The position numbers were made by a program, and so were the translations under genes. A stretch of 64,000 bases of DNA from NCBI RefSeq assembly GCF_004798965.1, contig NZ_SDSD01000005.1, positions 124,001 to 188,000 of the forward strand. Reading direction: 5' to 3'. This DNA is from Onishia niordana (GTDB taxonomy: Bacteria > Pseudomonadota > Gammaproteobacteria > Pseudomonadales > Halomonadaceae). Below are positions 45,996-54,047 of the stretch, piece after piece. The notes below the pieces were generated by a model. That model was not told where the DNA came from and did no database searches. It saw only the letters and a program-made list of their open reading frames with translations. Numbering within the stretch: the stretch's first letter is position 1; each line of letters begins with the position of its first letter.

Positions 45996-47072
45996 ATGCG
46001 CAGACAGTGGTGGCTATTGCTTGGCCTGGCAGGATTGATATGGCTATTTATCAGCCTGCAACCGATCCTGACGCCATTTTTCGTCAGCATGATCCTTGCT
46101 TACCTGGGAGATCCGCTGGCTGATCGTCTGGAGGCGCGAGGCATGTCGAGACGACTCTCTGTGTCACTGGTCTTCCTCCTACTCAGTATTGTCGTGCTGC
46201 TGGCCTTCTTGTTGCTGGTGCCCTTGCTTGGCCGCCAGATCGGACAGCTGGTCGAATCGCTGCCCGCCATGCTCAACTGGGTACAGGCCACCGTGGTGCC
46301 CTGGATTCAGTCACTGACGGGGCAGGACCTGTCCACGGATATCGATGCCTTGCGCAAGGCCGTGGTAGATAACTGGAAAGAGACCGGCACCTTCGCCGCT
46401 ACGCTGCTGGCACAAGTCTCGCGCTCGGGACTGGCGCTAGTTGCCTGGGTCGGGAATCTCGCCCTGATTCCGGTGGTGACCTTCTACCTGCTACTCGACT
46501 GGGATCGGCTTACCGCCAAGCTGCATGGCGCCTTGCCACGCCAATGGGAGCCGGCGGTGGTGCGCCTGGCAGGGGAATGCGACGAAGTGTTGTCGTCTTT
46601 TCTGCGGGGCCAGCTGATCGTGATGCTGTGCCTGGGTGTCATCTATGCGTTGGGCCTGACCTTTCTGGGCCTACGCTTTGCGTTGCTGATCGGCCTGCTG
46701 TCGGGTCTGGTCAGCATTGTGCCGTATCTGGGTGTCATCGTGGGTATCTCGGTGGCCGGTATAGTGGCTATCTTTCAGTTTGATAGCTGGCTTCCCCTGT
46801 TGGGGGTTGGCGCGGTGTTTGCCACCGGTCAACTGGTCGAAACCCTGGTGCTGCAGCCCAAGCTTCTTGGCGACAAGATTGGCCTGCACCCGGTAGCGGT
46901 CATCTTTGCCGTGTTGGCCGGGGGGCAGCTGTTCGGTTTTACCGGCGTGCTTTTAGCCCTGCCGGTGGCCGCGGTAATAATGGTACTGTTGCGCTATCTT
47001 AACGAACACTATAAAAACAGCACCTTATATGATGCTCATGGCATCAAACGCCAGGATGAGGAGGCTTCATGA
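45996..47072 (+). CDS. PerM / AI-2E transporter family membrane protein
   Basis: Seven or eight membrane segments in 358 residues. Family features are the N-terminal [26 protein letters not shown], the middle amphipathic segment with [16 protein letters not shown], and the C-terminal [23 protein letters not shown] and [36 protein letters not shown] region (positions about 225-330). Members include TqsA and PerM; function here is unknown. Adjacent to purM and coupled to hda by ATGA, as in Pseudomonas. Confidence 0.9.
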   Translation: MRRQWWLLLGLAGLIWLFISLQPILTPFFVSMILAYLGDPLADRLEARGMSRRLSVSLVFLLLSIVVLLAFLLLVPLLGRQIGQLVESLPAMLNWVQATVVPWIQSLTGQDLSTDIDALRKAVVDNWKETGTFAATLLAQVSRSGLALVAWVGNLALIPVVTFYLLLDWDRLTAKLHGALPRQWEPAVVRLAGECDEVLSSFLRGQLIVMLCLGVIYALGLTFLGLRFALLIGLLSGLVSIVPYLGVIVGISVAGIVAIFQFDSWLPLLGVGAVFATGQLVETLVLQPKLLGDKIGLHPVAVIFAVLAGGQLFGFTGVLLALPVAAVIMVLLRYLNEHYKNSTLYDAHGIKRQDEEAS

Positions 47073-47770
47073 AGCCCGGTGCAGCGCAGCTTCCGCTCGG
47101 CGTGGGTATGCGCGACGATGCAACGTTTGCCAACTTCCAGCAAAGCGGCAATGAGACGCTTGTGGGCACACTGCGCGCACAGCTCGATGATGCGGGCGAG
47201 CCTTTCCTTTTTCTATGGGGTGGAGAGGGGGTGGGCTGCAGTCACCTGCTGCAGGCGGCCTGCCACGAAGCCAGTGATCGCGACAAGCGTGCGCTGTATC
47301 TGCCCTTAGATGAGATTGGTCACTTTCCGCCGCATATGCTTGAAGACAGCGAGCGCCTGGACCTGGTGGCCATTGACGACCTACATCGGGTGCTTGGTCG
47401 CAAGCGTTGGGAGGAGGCGCTGTTTCATTGCTTCAATCGCCTTCGTGATGCGGGCAAGCGGCTGGTCATTGCCGCTCCCGCCGCGCCTCGACAGCTCGAC
47501 ATCGCCTTGCCGGATCTGGCGTCGAGGCTCACCTGGGGCATGACCTTTCATGTCAAGCCACTGGATGATGCCGGTCGCTTCGAGGCGCTGAAGCTACGTG
47601 CACGAGTTCGTGGCATGCAGCTACCTGATGAGGTCGCGCGCTATATCCTGCACCGGGGGCCGCGTCGCCTGGGGGATCTGTTGGGCGTGTTGGAGACTCT
47701 CGATCAGGCGTCACTTTCGGCCCAACGCAAATTGACTATCCCCTTCGTCAAACAGGCGTTGGACTGGTAG
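47069..47770 (+). CDS. hda: DnaA regulatory inactivator Hda
   Basis: AAA+ protein that, with the beta clamp, stimulates DnaA-ATP hydrolysis after initiation. The N-terminal clamp-binding motif is in AQLPLGV (about residues 6-12). The nucleotide site reads GGEGVGCSHLL, with the usual Hda departure from a classic Walker A; Walker B is VAIDDLHRV (about 109-117), and an arginine-finger region LASRLTWGM follows. The 233 residues match E. coli Hda. Confidence 0.95.
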   Translation: MKPGAAQLPLGVGMRDDATFANFQQSGNETLVGTLRAQLDDAGEPFLFLWGGEGVGCSHLLQAACHEASDRDKRALYLPLDEIGHFPPHMLEDSERLDLVAIDDLHRVLGRKRWEEALFHCFNRLRDAGKRLVIAAPAAPRQLDIALPDLASRLTWGMTFHVKPLDDAGRFEALKLRARVRGMQLPDEVARYILHRGPRRLGDLLGVLETLDQASLSAQRKLTIPFVKQALDW

Positions 47771-47791
47771 ACACTGTCCATAGCCTCCATT

Positions 47792-47853
47792 GGCAAACGG
47801 TGGCTGGCAAAGGGGTGACTGGCAAAGGACTGCTAGCAAGGACTACCAGCAAA
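47792..47853. repeat. Five degenerate 13-15 base tandem units
   Basis: The core [GA]GCAA[AG] occurs at 47792, 47806, 47821, 47835 and 47848, each preceded by T/C-rich CT or CC and followed by GG or similar. Spacing is 14, 15, 14 and 13 bases. It lies in the 150-base gap between hda and ychJ and has no open frame across it. Confidence 0.6.
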
Positions 47854-47922
47854 GCGCTACCGGTTTGGCGCTAGTCACCGACCCTTCATATTGACTTCCC
47901 CGAAGACGAGCCCTCTAGTCCC

Positions 47923-48438
47923 ATGAGCACGATCTCGAAAGACCTTTCACCCGATTCGTCACCAGGCTATAGGCCTGGCGCCGCTTGTCCCTGTGGCCGC
48001 GGCGTCTCTTACGCTGAGTGTTGTGCGCCACTCCATCGAGGCGCGCCCGCCGAGAGTGTCGAAGCGCTGATGCGCTCACGCTTCACGGCCTTTGTGTTGC
48101 ATCAGGAAGATTATCTGCGCTGGACCTGGCATCCCGACACCTGCCCGGTAGAGATGGGGCTTGCCGATGCGACTGACTGGAAGCGACTTGAGGTGTTGGA
48201 TGACGGCCAACAGCAAGGCGAAGGGGAAAGGCCGTTGAGTGGCTGGGTGCACTTTCGCGCGACCTTCAAGGAGCGTGGGCGCTGGCAGTGTCTCGAAGAG
48301 GTGTCAAACTTCACGCTTCTGAATGGCCGGTGGGTATACGTGGACGGTGATGCACAGGTGATGTCATTGAAGCCCGGTCGTAATGATGCCTGCCCCTGCG
48401 GTAGCGGACGCAAGCTTAAGAAGTGTTGCGCCCAGTAA
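47923..48438 (+). CDS. ychJ: YchJ family protein with two SEC-C motifs
   Basis: The N-terminal SEC-C zinc motif is CPCGRGVSYAECC (about residues 22-34) and the C-terminal one CPCGSGRKLKKCC (about 157-169). Between them lies the NTF2-like YchJ domain with EALMRSRFTAFVLHQEDYLRWTWHP and GWVHFRATFKERGRW. The 171 residues are the normal length. SEC-C motifs bind zinc and in SecA bind SecB or ribosomes; YchJ itself has no assigned role. Confidence 0.93.
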   Translation: MSTISKDLSPDSSPGYRPGAACPCGRGVSYAECCAPLHRGAPAESVEALMRSRFTAFVLHQEDYLRWTWHPDTCPVEMGLADATDWKRLEVLDDGQQQGEGERPLSGWVHFRATFKERGRWQCLEEVSNFTLLNGRWVYVDGDAQVMSLKPGRNDACPCGSGRKLKKCCAQ

Positions 48439-48452
48439 GGGAGTGTTGAGGG

Positions 48453-48953
48453 CTATTTGTCCGCAGACGAAGGCCTGGATGCAGGAAGCGGTAGCATTTC
48501 CAGGTGTTCTAGCAAGAGTTGATGCTCAGCCCGCTTCTGAGTGCAGCCTTCATTGAGAAATGTCTGAAGCGATAGCGTGACGCTGGATTCGCACATGGAC
48601 TCGTAGACGTATAGCGCACGTTTTGCCGCGGCAATCGCTTGGCTAAATTGTCGGCGGGCAACGGTGGCAGGCTCATCGTCGTGGGCGAGCGACACCAGGC
48701 TGAAATGGCCTTGCTCATGAGCGATGTCGGTCATGTCCATGTCATGCGTAAAGGGGGCTAGTCTGGCTAATCGTGCCTCGCACTCCGTCCCTAGCAGAGC
48801 CAGCAGTCGACTGGTGGTCGGGTCGAGCATCAGGAAATGAAAGGCGGCGCTCCGGTAGCGCTGCTTTTCCGCTTGTTCATGTGCCCAGAGCTGCTGAATC
48901 TGTAGCTCTGGACGTGGACTGAGGGCTAGGCGCGGCTTGACCTTGTCGATCAT
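48453..48953 (-). CDS. Unknown small, probably all-helical cytosolic protein
   Basis: I do not recognise a family. ATG 48953 (MIDKVKPRL) has an excellent AAGGAGG seven bases upstream and gives 166 residues; the open frame to 49010 is not required. There is no signal peptide or membrane segment. Several long helices are likely: QIQQLWAHEQAEKQRYRSAAFHFLML, TSRLLALLGTECEARLARLA, a run from ATVARRQFSQAIAAAKRALYVYESM and a last one ending AEHQLLLEHLEML. The Glu/His spacing (CEARLAR, HEQGH, AEHQLLLEH) loosely recalls ferritin-like bundles but is too weak to call. Convergent with ychJ, with only 14 bases between. Confidence 0.72.
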   Translation of the reverse strand: MIDKVKPRLALSPRPELQIQQLWAHEQAEKQRYRSAAFHFLMLDPTTSRLLALLGTECEARLARLAPFTHDMDMTDIAHEQGHFSLVSLAHDDEPATVARRQFSQAIAAAKRALYVYESMCESSVTLSLQTFLNEGCTQKRAEHQLLLEHLEMLPLPASRPSSADK

Positions 48954-49296
48954 GATGGCCTCCTTGTCGCGTTGACGGCGAATAAGCGGATGATACCCAG
49001 CGCACATCATAAGGCCCTTAGTAAAGCTTCATATTGATGCGCGTCAGCCATGCGAATGATCAGTGCTCGGTAATAACCTCCGACGAATCGCTAGGCTGGC
49101 TTAGCGACTTGCCGATGAGGTTATCCATTAGTTTAGACGACTGGCAAGAGGACAGCGCTAACGGATTGGGGCTCCGCCTGGTGTTATTCTCGTGTCAGGC
49201 ATCGCCTGGGCCAGACATGCAAAAGGCCGCCGATCAATGATCGGCGGCCTTTTTGTAGGCGTCATCGTGGTGTTGGTAACACCCGACGCTCTAGCC
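48954..49296. other. Gene-free stretch with nested inverted repeats and a strong terminator
   Basis: No credible open frame is present. Outer arms ATAACCTC/GAGGTTAT (49073-49080 and 49117-49124) enclose inner arms CGCTA/TAGCG (49089-49093 and 49102-49106), giving a possible 52-base stem. A strong hairpin terminator follows at 49221-49254. A weak promoter-like TTGATG (49034-49039) precedes it on the plus strand. A small RNA between about 49065 and 49254 is possible but unproven. Confidence 0.4.
49221..49254. terminator. Bidirectional terminator after the phasin gene
   Basis: Perfect 15-base arms (49221-49235 and 49239-49253) with an AAT loop; the arms start with AAAA and end with TTTT followed by one more T, so it works on both strands. 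It lies 43 bases after the leftward phasin stop. Confidence 0.9.
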
Positions 49297-49665
49297 TTAC
49301 TTGGCGGCTTGAGATGCGCTTTTCACGCTGCTCTCGACCAGCTTCTGGCTCTGCTGAGCGAAGTCTTGGTTGAGGGCAACCACCTTCTCGGCATCGTTCT
49401 TAACGCGCTCGCCCAGGTCCTTGGCAGTATTCTGCTGGCCTTCGATGTAGCTGCGCAGACCTTCGGCATCCTTGATGTCCATAGCGGCACGCGCCTGACT
49501 CAGGCTAGCGTCGCTGTAGGCCTTGAAGGCATCCAGCTGAGCGCCGACGAGCTTCTCGCTATAGTCCAGGCTCATCGCCGCGTAAGCGCGGGCCGGGCCG
49601 AAGAAGAATGTCTCGAGCTGTTCAGTGGTCTTGCCAAAATTGATGTTGTTCATGAAATCGTTCAT
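49297..49665 (-). CDS. phaP: Phasin family protein (PHA granule coat)
   Basis: Small amphipathic helical protein that covers polyhydroxyalkanoate granules. ATG 49665 with GGAGGTG five bases upstream gives 122 residues: MNDFMNNINFGKTTEQLETFF, then PARAYAAMSLDYSEKLVGAQLDAFKAYSDASLSQARAAMDIKDAEGLRSYIEGQQ (positions about 26-80), and a Lys/Gln/Ser-rich tail ending SASQAAK. The pattern fits TIGR01841-type phasins. It stands alone with its own promoter and terminators; no PHA synthase is in the window. Confidence 0.9.
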   Translation of the reverse strand: MNDFMNNINFGKTTEQLETFFFGPARAYAAMSLDYSEKLVGAQLDAFKAYSDASLSQARAAMDIKDAEGLRSYIEGQQNTAKDLGERVKNDAEKVVALNQDFAQQSQKLVESSVKSASQAAK

Positions 49666-49711
49666 TGCACACCTCCGTAGACTGACTGGATACGAAGGAT
49701 GTTGACCTTCG

Positions 49712-49749
49712 TTGCAGTGCACAATAGCAGGCCGCTTGTTGCAGTGCAA
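49712..49749 (-). promoter_or_regulatory. Phasin promoter with two TTGCAGTGCA operators
   Basis: On the minus strand TTGCAC (49749-49744) and TATTGT (49726-49721) are 17 bases apart. The -35 lies in a perfect 7+1+7 palindrome (TGTTGCA/TGCAACA, 49737-49751). A second copy of TTGCAGTGCA (49712-49721) begins just after the -10. Two like sites 27 bases apart over a phasin promoter suit a PhaR-type repressor, which is known to control phasin genes; the identity is inferred. Confidence 0.6.
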
Positions 49750-49971
49750 CATGCCTGTGTCGCCACCGCGAGTATTAGACGCTTGCCACGGGCATTCGCT
49801 ATCCCACGGCGAGCTTGGCATGATGAGGAAAACAACCGCAGGCGCTGCATTGCTCGAACATGCCGACCAGGTCATGTATAGGAACAAGGCTGCGGGGGTA
49901 TCATGTTCTCCTGTGCAGTGTGTATGCGAAGGTAGCCAGCTGATTTTTTCCTAAGGAAGAAGGACAGCCAG

Positions 49972-51351
49972 ATGAACGATACTCGCATTGAGCGTGACAG
50001 CATGGGGGAGCTGGAAGTGCCTGCTGGCGCCCTCTACGGTGCCCAGACCCAGCGTGCCGTCAATAATTTCCCCGTCAGCGGCCAGCCGATGCCAGTGGCC
50101 TTCATTCATGCCATCGCGCGCATCAAGGCAGCGGCGGCGAAGGTCAATGCCGATCTGGGCCTGCTGGATAAACCGCGGGCTGAGGCAATTGACCAGGCGG
50201 CAAGGGCGATCATCGAAGGCGAGCATGACGATCAATTCCCCATTGATGTTTACCAGACCGGGTCGGGGACCTCGAGCAACATGAACGTCAATGAGGTGAT
50301 TGCTCACCTGGCTTCCCGTGATGAGTTGCCGGTAGGGCCAAACGATCACGTCAACATGGGGCAATCCAGCAACGACGTCATTCCTACGGCGATTCATGTG
50401 TCGGCGGCTCTGGCGGTGAAGGACGCGCTTCTGCCGGCACTGTCGCACCTGCAATCTCGTATCGATGCCAAGGCCAATGAACTCGATGGCGTGATCAAGA
50501 CCGGGCGTACACATCTGATGGACGCCATGCCGATACGCATGAGTCAGGAGTTGAGGGGCTGGTCGAGCCAGGTATCCCAGGCCATCGAGCGTTTCGAGGA
50601 CGGTCAGGTGCGGCTGGGGCGTCTGGCACAGGGCGGTACCGCCGTCGGCACTGGCGTCAATGCTCACCCTGAGTTCGCCGAGCGCATGGCCATGGTCTTG
50701 AGTGATCAGACGGGCCTGGCGCTGATGCCCAACGACAGTGCCTTCGCCAGCCTTGCCGGCCAGGATGCGGCCGTTGAGCTCTCGGGGCACCTCAAGACCT
50801 ATGCCTGTGCGGTGATGAAGATCGCCAACGATCTGCGCTGGATGAATTCCGGTCCATTGGCCGGTCTTGGGGAGATCGAGCTGCAAGCTCTGCAGCCCGG
50901 TAGCTCCATCATGCCGGGCAAGGTCAATCCGGTGATTCCGGAATCCGCGGCCCAGACGGCGGCTCAGGTCATCGGGTTGGATGCTGCTGTAGCGGTGGCC
51001 GGGCAGAGCGGCAACTTTCAGCTCAACGTCATGCTGCCGCTGATCGCGCACAACCTGCATAGCGCGCTTACCTTGATGACCAACGCAAGCATGTTGCTGG
51101 CCGATCGCGCCATCGCGACCTTTACCGTGCGTGAGGACAACATCCAGGCGCCCCTGTCGCGCAATCCGATTCTGGTGACCGCCCTGAATTCCGTGATCGG
51201 CTATAACGCCGCGGCCGCCATCGCCAAGAAGGCATACCAGGCGGGTCGGCCGATTCTCGATGTCGCTGAGGAAGAGACCGACCTTGGTCGTGACGAGCTG
51301 GAAAAGCTGCTGGATCCCGAGGCGTTGACCCGCGGGGGCATCCCGAAATAA
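49972..51351 (+). CDS. fumC: Class II fumarate hydratase FumC
   Basis: Iron-free, heat-stable fumarase of the TCA cycle. The 459 residues hold YQTGSGTSSNMNVNEV, NMGQSSNDVIPTAIH (about 130-144), KTGRTHLMDAMPIR with the catalytic His (about 182), and the signature GSSIMPGKVNPV (about 311-322) that contains the catalytic Ser region. Superfamily member argininosuccinate lyase and aspartase are excluded by the close match to FumC. A ribosome site AAGGAAGAAGG lies eight bases upstream. The 306-base gap before it (49666-49971) holds the phasin control region and otherwise nothing I can name. Confidence 0.94.
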   Translation: MNDTRIERDSMGELEVPAGALYGAQTQRAVNNFPVSGQPMPVAFIHAIARIKAAAAKVNADLGLLDKPRAEAIDQAARAIIEGEHDDQFPIDVYQTGSGTSSNMNVNEVIAHLASRDELPVGPNDHVNMGQSSNDVIPTAIHVSAALAVKDALLPALSHLQSRIDAKANELDGVIKTGRTHLMDAMPIRMSQELRGWSSQVSQAIERFEDGQVRLGRLAQGGTAVGTGVNAHPEFAERMAMVLSDQTGLALMPNDSAFASLAGQDAAVELSGHLKTYACAVMKIANDLRWMNSGPLAGLGEIELQALQPGSSIMPGKVNPVIPESAAQTAAQVIGLDAAVAVAGQSGNFQLNVMLPLIAHNLHSALTLMTNASMLLADRAIATFTVREDNIQAPLSRNPILVTALNSVIGYNAAAAIAKKAYQAGRPILDVAEEETDLGRDELEKLLDPEALTRGGIPK

Positions 51352-51357
51352 CGCCTG

Positions 51358-51406
51358 CGTCCAGCACCTGGCAGAAGCCCGCCGGGCCATCGCCAGGTGC
51401 TGGACG
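51358..51406. repeat. 15-base perfect inverted repeat after fumC
   Basis: Arms at 51358-51372 and 51392-51406 (CGTCCAGCACC... and its complement) enclose a 19-base loop beginning 7 bases past the fumC stop. There is no T run on either side. A second weaker GGGCCG/CGGCCC pair follows at 51442-51473. The rest of the gap to phnE at 51569 has no credible gene. It may limit read-through between the convergent fumC and phn genes. Confidence 0.65.
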
Positions 51407-51568
51407 ACGAGGTGCTGCTCTCCATGCCGCATGAGAGCGTCGGGCCGTTCTGGAGCATTCCCGGGAGCGGCCCTCAAGATCCCTAGGATAGCCGCCGGAT
51501 GAGGAAAGACGCCTGAAGCCCGCAGGCCCAGACGTGTTCCCCCTCGCGGCTTGCATCTTTAGTGCGCG

Positions 51569-52378
51569 TCACAGCACCTTGCGGCGTAAAAGGCCAGTAA
51601 TGGCTTCGCCGACCAGCACCAGCGCGATGATGGCGATCAGGATCGTCGCCACGGTTGGCCAGGCGAAGGTATCGATGGAGCCCTGCAGGATCACCCCGAT
51701 GCCGCCGGCGCCCACCAGTCCCAGCACGGTGGACTCGCGGATGTTGATGTCCCAGCGTAGGATGACGATGGCGAAGAACGCCGGCATCACCTGTGGCACC
51801 ACCGCGTAGGCGATCACCTTGGCCTTGGAGGCGCCGGTGGCCTCCATGGCCTCCACCGGGCGGCGGTCGATCTCCTCGATGGCCTCGCCCATCAACTTGC
51901 CGATGAAGCCCACCGAGCGGAACATGATGGCGAGTATCCCCGCCAGCACGCCGGGGCCGAAGATCGCCACGAACAGCAGCGCCCAGATGATGGTGTTCAC
52001 CGAGCGGCTGGAGACCAGGATGAAGCGCCCCAGCCACAGGCAGGCGCGGTTGGGGGTGGTGTTCTGGGCGGCGATGTAGGAGACCGGCAGGGCGATGAAG
52101 ATGGTCAGCATCGTCGCCAGGGTGGCGATGTGCACCGTCTCGATCATGGCATCGACGATCTCGCCGAGCCGGCTCGGATCCGGCGGCCACATGCGTGCCC
52201 CCAGGCTCGAGATCTGGTTGGGTGCGTCCCACACCCAGGGCCAGAAGATGTCGATGTCGCGCACCGCCCAGACGACCACCATCAGGGTCAGCAGCATCAC
52301 GCCATAGCGGATCAGCTGCTGCTTGGGGTTGTGCCGTCGCCAGACGCGATCGGCCAACAGGTCGGCATCATCTACCAT
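51569..52378 (-). CDS. phnE: Phosphonate-type ABC transporter permease PhnE (second copy)
   Basis: Membrane subunit of a phosphonate-type importer. Six membrane segments with the permease signature region GKLMGEAIEEIDRRPVEAMEATGASKAKVIAYAVVPQ (about 155-192), the EAA loop that contacts PhnC. The 269 residues match the family; the C-terminal GLVGAGGIGVILQGSID is also conserved. It overlaps the end of the first phnE by 7 bases, is last in the phnDCEE unit, and differs clearly from its paralog, so the pair probably forms a heterodimer. Confidence 0.93.
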   Translation of the reverse strand: MVDDADLLADRVWRRHNPKQQLIRYGVMLLTLMVVVWAVRDIDIFWPWVWDAPNQISSLGARMWPPDPSRLGEIVDAMIETVHIATLATMLTIFIALPVSYIAAQNTTPNRACLWLGRFILVSSRSVNTIIWALLFVAIFGPGVLAGILAIMFRSVGFIGKLMGEAIEEIDRRPVEAMEATGASKAKVIAYAVVPQVMPAFFAIVILRWDINIRESTVLGLVGAGGIGVILQGSIDTFAWPTVATILIAIIALVLVGEAITGLLRRKVL

Positions 52379-53187
52379 ATCTTCTTCCTCACCCAGCCGC
52401 TTACGCCTTCACTGGCCAGGATCACTGCGATGATCACCAGTAGGATGGCGAAGGCAAAGTCATAGTCGTAGCGCCCGAAGGCGTTCATCAGCGTGCTGCC
52501 GATGCCGCCGGCGCCCACGATGCCCACCACCGCGGATGCTCGCAGGTTGCTGTCGAGCTGATACATGGAGAGCCCCACCTGGCGTGGCAGGATCTGCGGA
52601 AAGACGGCGTAGTACAGCGTCGCCAGGTAGCCGGCGCCGGTGGAGCGCATGGCCTCCACCTGCCCCCAGTCGATCTCCTCGATCTCCTCGGCGAGCAGCT
52701 TGCCGACGAAGCCGATGGAGTAGAGGGTCAGCGTCAGGATCCCCGCCAGCGGGCCGAAGCCTACCGCTGCCACGAACAGGATGGCGACGATCACCGGGTG
52801 GAAGCTGCGCGAGATGATGATCACCGCGCGCCCCAGCAGATAGATCGGCAGCGGCGCGATGTTGCGCGCCGCCATTACCGCGAAGGGCACCGACAGCAGT
52901 ACGCCGAGCAGGGTGGCCATGATGGCGATCTGCAGGCTCTCGGTGAAGCCGGTGAGCAGTAGGTCGAAGCGCGACAGGGTGGGGGGGAAGCCGCCACCGA
53001 AGATGCGCGCTGCCCGCGGCAACCCCTCGCTGATCCGCTCCCAGTTGAACGGCAGGCTGCCGAACGCCCAGATCAGGTAGGCCACCAGCACTACCAGCAG
53101 GCCGTAGCGCACCAGTGGGTTGGCGATGAAAGGTGGCTTGCGCCAGGTGCGCGGAATAGCGGACTCCTCGTGCTCAGGCGTGGCCAT
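52372..53187 (-). CDS. phnE: Phosphonate-type ABC transporter permease PhnE (first copy)
   Basis: ATG 53187 lies inside the last 14 bases of phnC and gives 271 residues. It has an N-terminal cytosolic stretch (about 1-25), six membrane segments, and the EAA loop GKLLAEEIEEIDWGQVEAMRSTGAGYLATLYYAVFPQ (about 158-194), followed by VGIVGAGGIGSTL. The parallel design to the next gene indicates tandem duplication, found in several phn operons. No C-P lyase genes (phnG-M) are nearby, so only uptake is encoded here. Confidence 0.93.
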   Translation of the reverse strand: MATPEHEESAIPRTWRKPPFIANPLVRYGLLVVLVAYLIWAFGSLPFNWERISEGLPRAARIFGGGFPPTLSRFDLLLTGFTESLQIAIMATLLGVLLSVPFAVMAARNIAPLPIYLLGRAVIIISRSFHPVIVAILFVAAVGFGPLAGILTLTLYSIGFVGKLLAEEIEEIDWGQVEAMRSTGAGYLATLYYAVFPQILPRQVGLSMYQLDSNLRASAVVGIVGAGGIGSTLMNAFGRYDYDFAFAILLVIIAVILASEGVSGWVRKKIW

Positions 53188-53968
53188 CGTGCACCTCCTC
53201 GGCCGGTGGAGCCGGTTCGTCCTCTGGTGCCTCGATGCCGCCATAGATGGCGTCCAAGGCGTCCTTGTCGAAGTCCGAAGGGATGCCATCGAAGATCATC
53301 GTGCCGTGGCGGAGCCCGACGATGCGGTCGGTGTAGGTCCTTGCCTGAGCCACGTTGTGGATATTGATGAGCACTGGCAGCGATAACTCGCTCGCCAGGC
53401 TCTGCAGCAGCACCATGATCTGCTCGGAGGTGCGCGGGTCCAGCGAGGCCGTGGGCTCATCGGCGAGCAGTACCTCGGGCTCCTGCATCAGTGCCCGCAC
53501 CACGCCGACACGCTGGCGCTCGCCGCCGGAAAGTTCGTCGGCGCGCTTGTTGGCATAGTGGGCGATGCCTACGCGCTCCATCAGCACGAAGGCTCGTTCG
53601 ATGTCCGCGGCCGGATAGCGGCGAGTGATGGCCTGAAACAGGTTGACGTAGCCGAGTCGTCCGGCCAGCACGTTCTCCATCACGGTGAGACGATCGATCA
53701 GGTTGAAGCCCTGGAAGACCATTCCGATCTTGCGTCGGGCACGGCGCAACTCGGCATGGCGCAGCGTGACTAGTTCGGTGCCGTTGAGCTTGATCGAGCC
53801 GGAGGTGGGCTCCACCAGGCGGTTTATGCAGCGCAGCATCGTGCTCTTGCCGGCGCCGGAGGCGCCCACGATCGAGACGACGCTGTTGCCTTCCACGGTC
53901 AGGTCGAGCCCCTTGAGTACCGGCTCATCTCGGCCGTAGCGCTTGATCAGGTTGGATATCTCTAGCAT
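53174..53968 (-). CDS. phnC: Phosphonate-type ABC transporter ATPase PhnC
   Basis: ATP-binding subunit. ATG 53968 (MLEISNLIKRYG) gives 264 residues; the longer frame to 54310 reads antisense-like Ser/Arg-rich sequence and is rejected. Walker A is GASGAGKST (about 35-43), the Q-loop VFQGFNLIDR, the signature LSGGERQRVGV (about 146-156), Walker B VLLADEPTASLD and the H-loop IHNVAQA. An acidic, proline-rich tail (EDEPAPPAEEV) is extra. Confidence 0.94.
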   Translation of the reverse strand: MLEISNLIKRYGRDEPVLKGLDLTVEGNSVVSIVGASGAGKSTMLRCINRLVEPTSGSIKLNGTELVTLRHAELRRARRKIGMVFQGFNLIDRLTVMENVLAGRLGYVNLFQAITRRYPAADIERAFVLMERVGIAHYANKRADELSGGERQRVGVVRALMQEPEVLLADEPTASLDPRTSEQIMVLLQSLASELSLPVLINIHNVAQARTYTDRIVGLRHGTMIFDGIPSDFDKDALDAIYGGIEAPEDEPAPPAEEVHDGHA

Positions 53969-54004
53969 GGAGGGGTCCGTCGAGAAAGGATCGCCAAGAC
54001 GACG

Positions 54005-54031
54005 GCGCCGGCCTTCCGGGAAGGCCGGCGC
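54005..54031. terminator. Hairpin between phnD and phnC
   Basis: Perfect 13-base GC-rich arms around a single base, in the 79-base gap after the phnD stop. There is no T run. Such stem-loops after binding-protein genes often protect the upstream message and lower expression of the downstream membrane components. Confidence 0.55.
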
Positions 54032-54047
54032 TGCTGACTCGCGAAGG

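Noticed and set aside
47792..47853. CRISPR array
   Set aside because: Units are 13-15 bases, degenerate and without spacers; no cas genes in the window.
49951..51477. 508-codon frame opposite fumC
   Set aside because: Mirror of the fumC coding frame with no recognisable domain; FumC motifs are unambiguous.
51122..51556. 144-codon minus-strand frame after phnE
   Set aside because: Overlaps fumC in antisense and is Arg/Pro/Ser-rich with no ribosome site.
51483..52232. 249-codon minus-strand frame overlapping phnE
   Set aside because: Gly/His/Arg/Asp-rich shadow in another frame of phnE; the PhnE frame has clear permease motifs.
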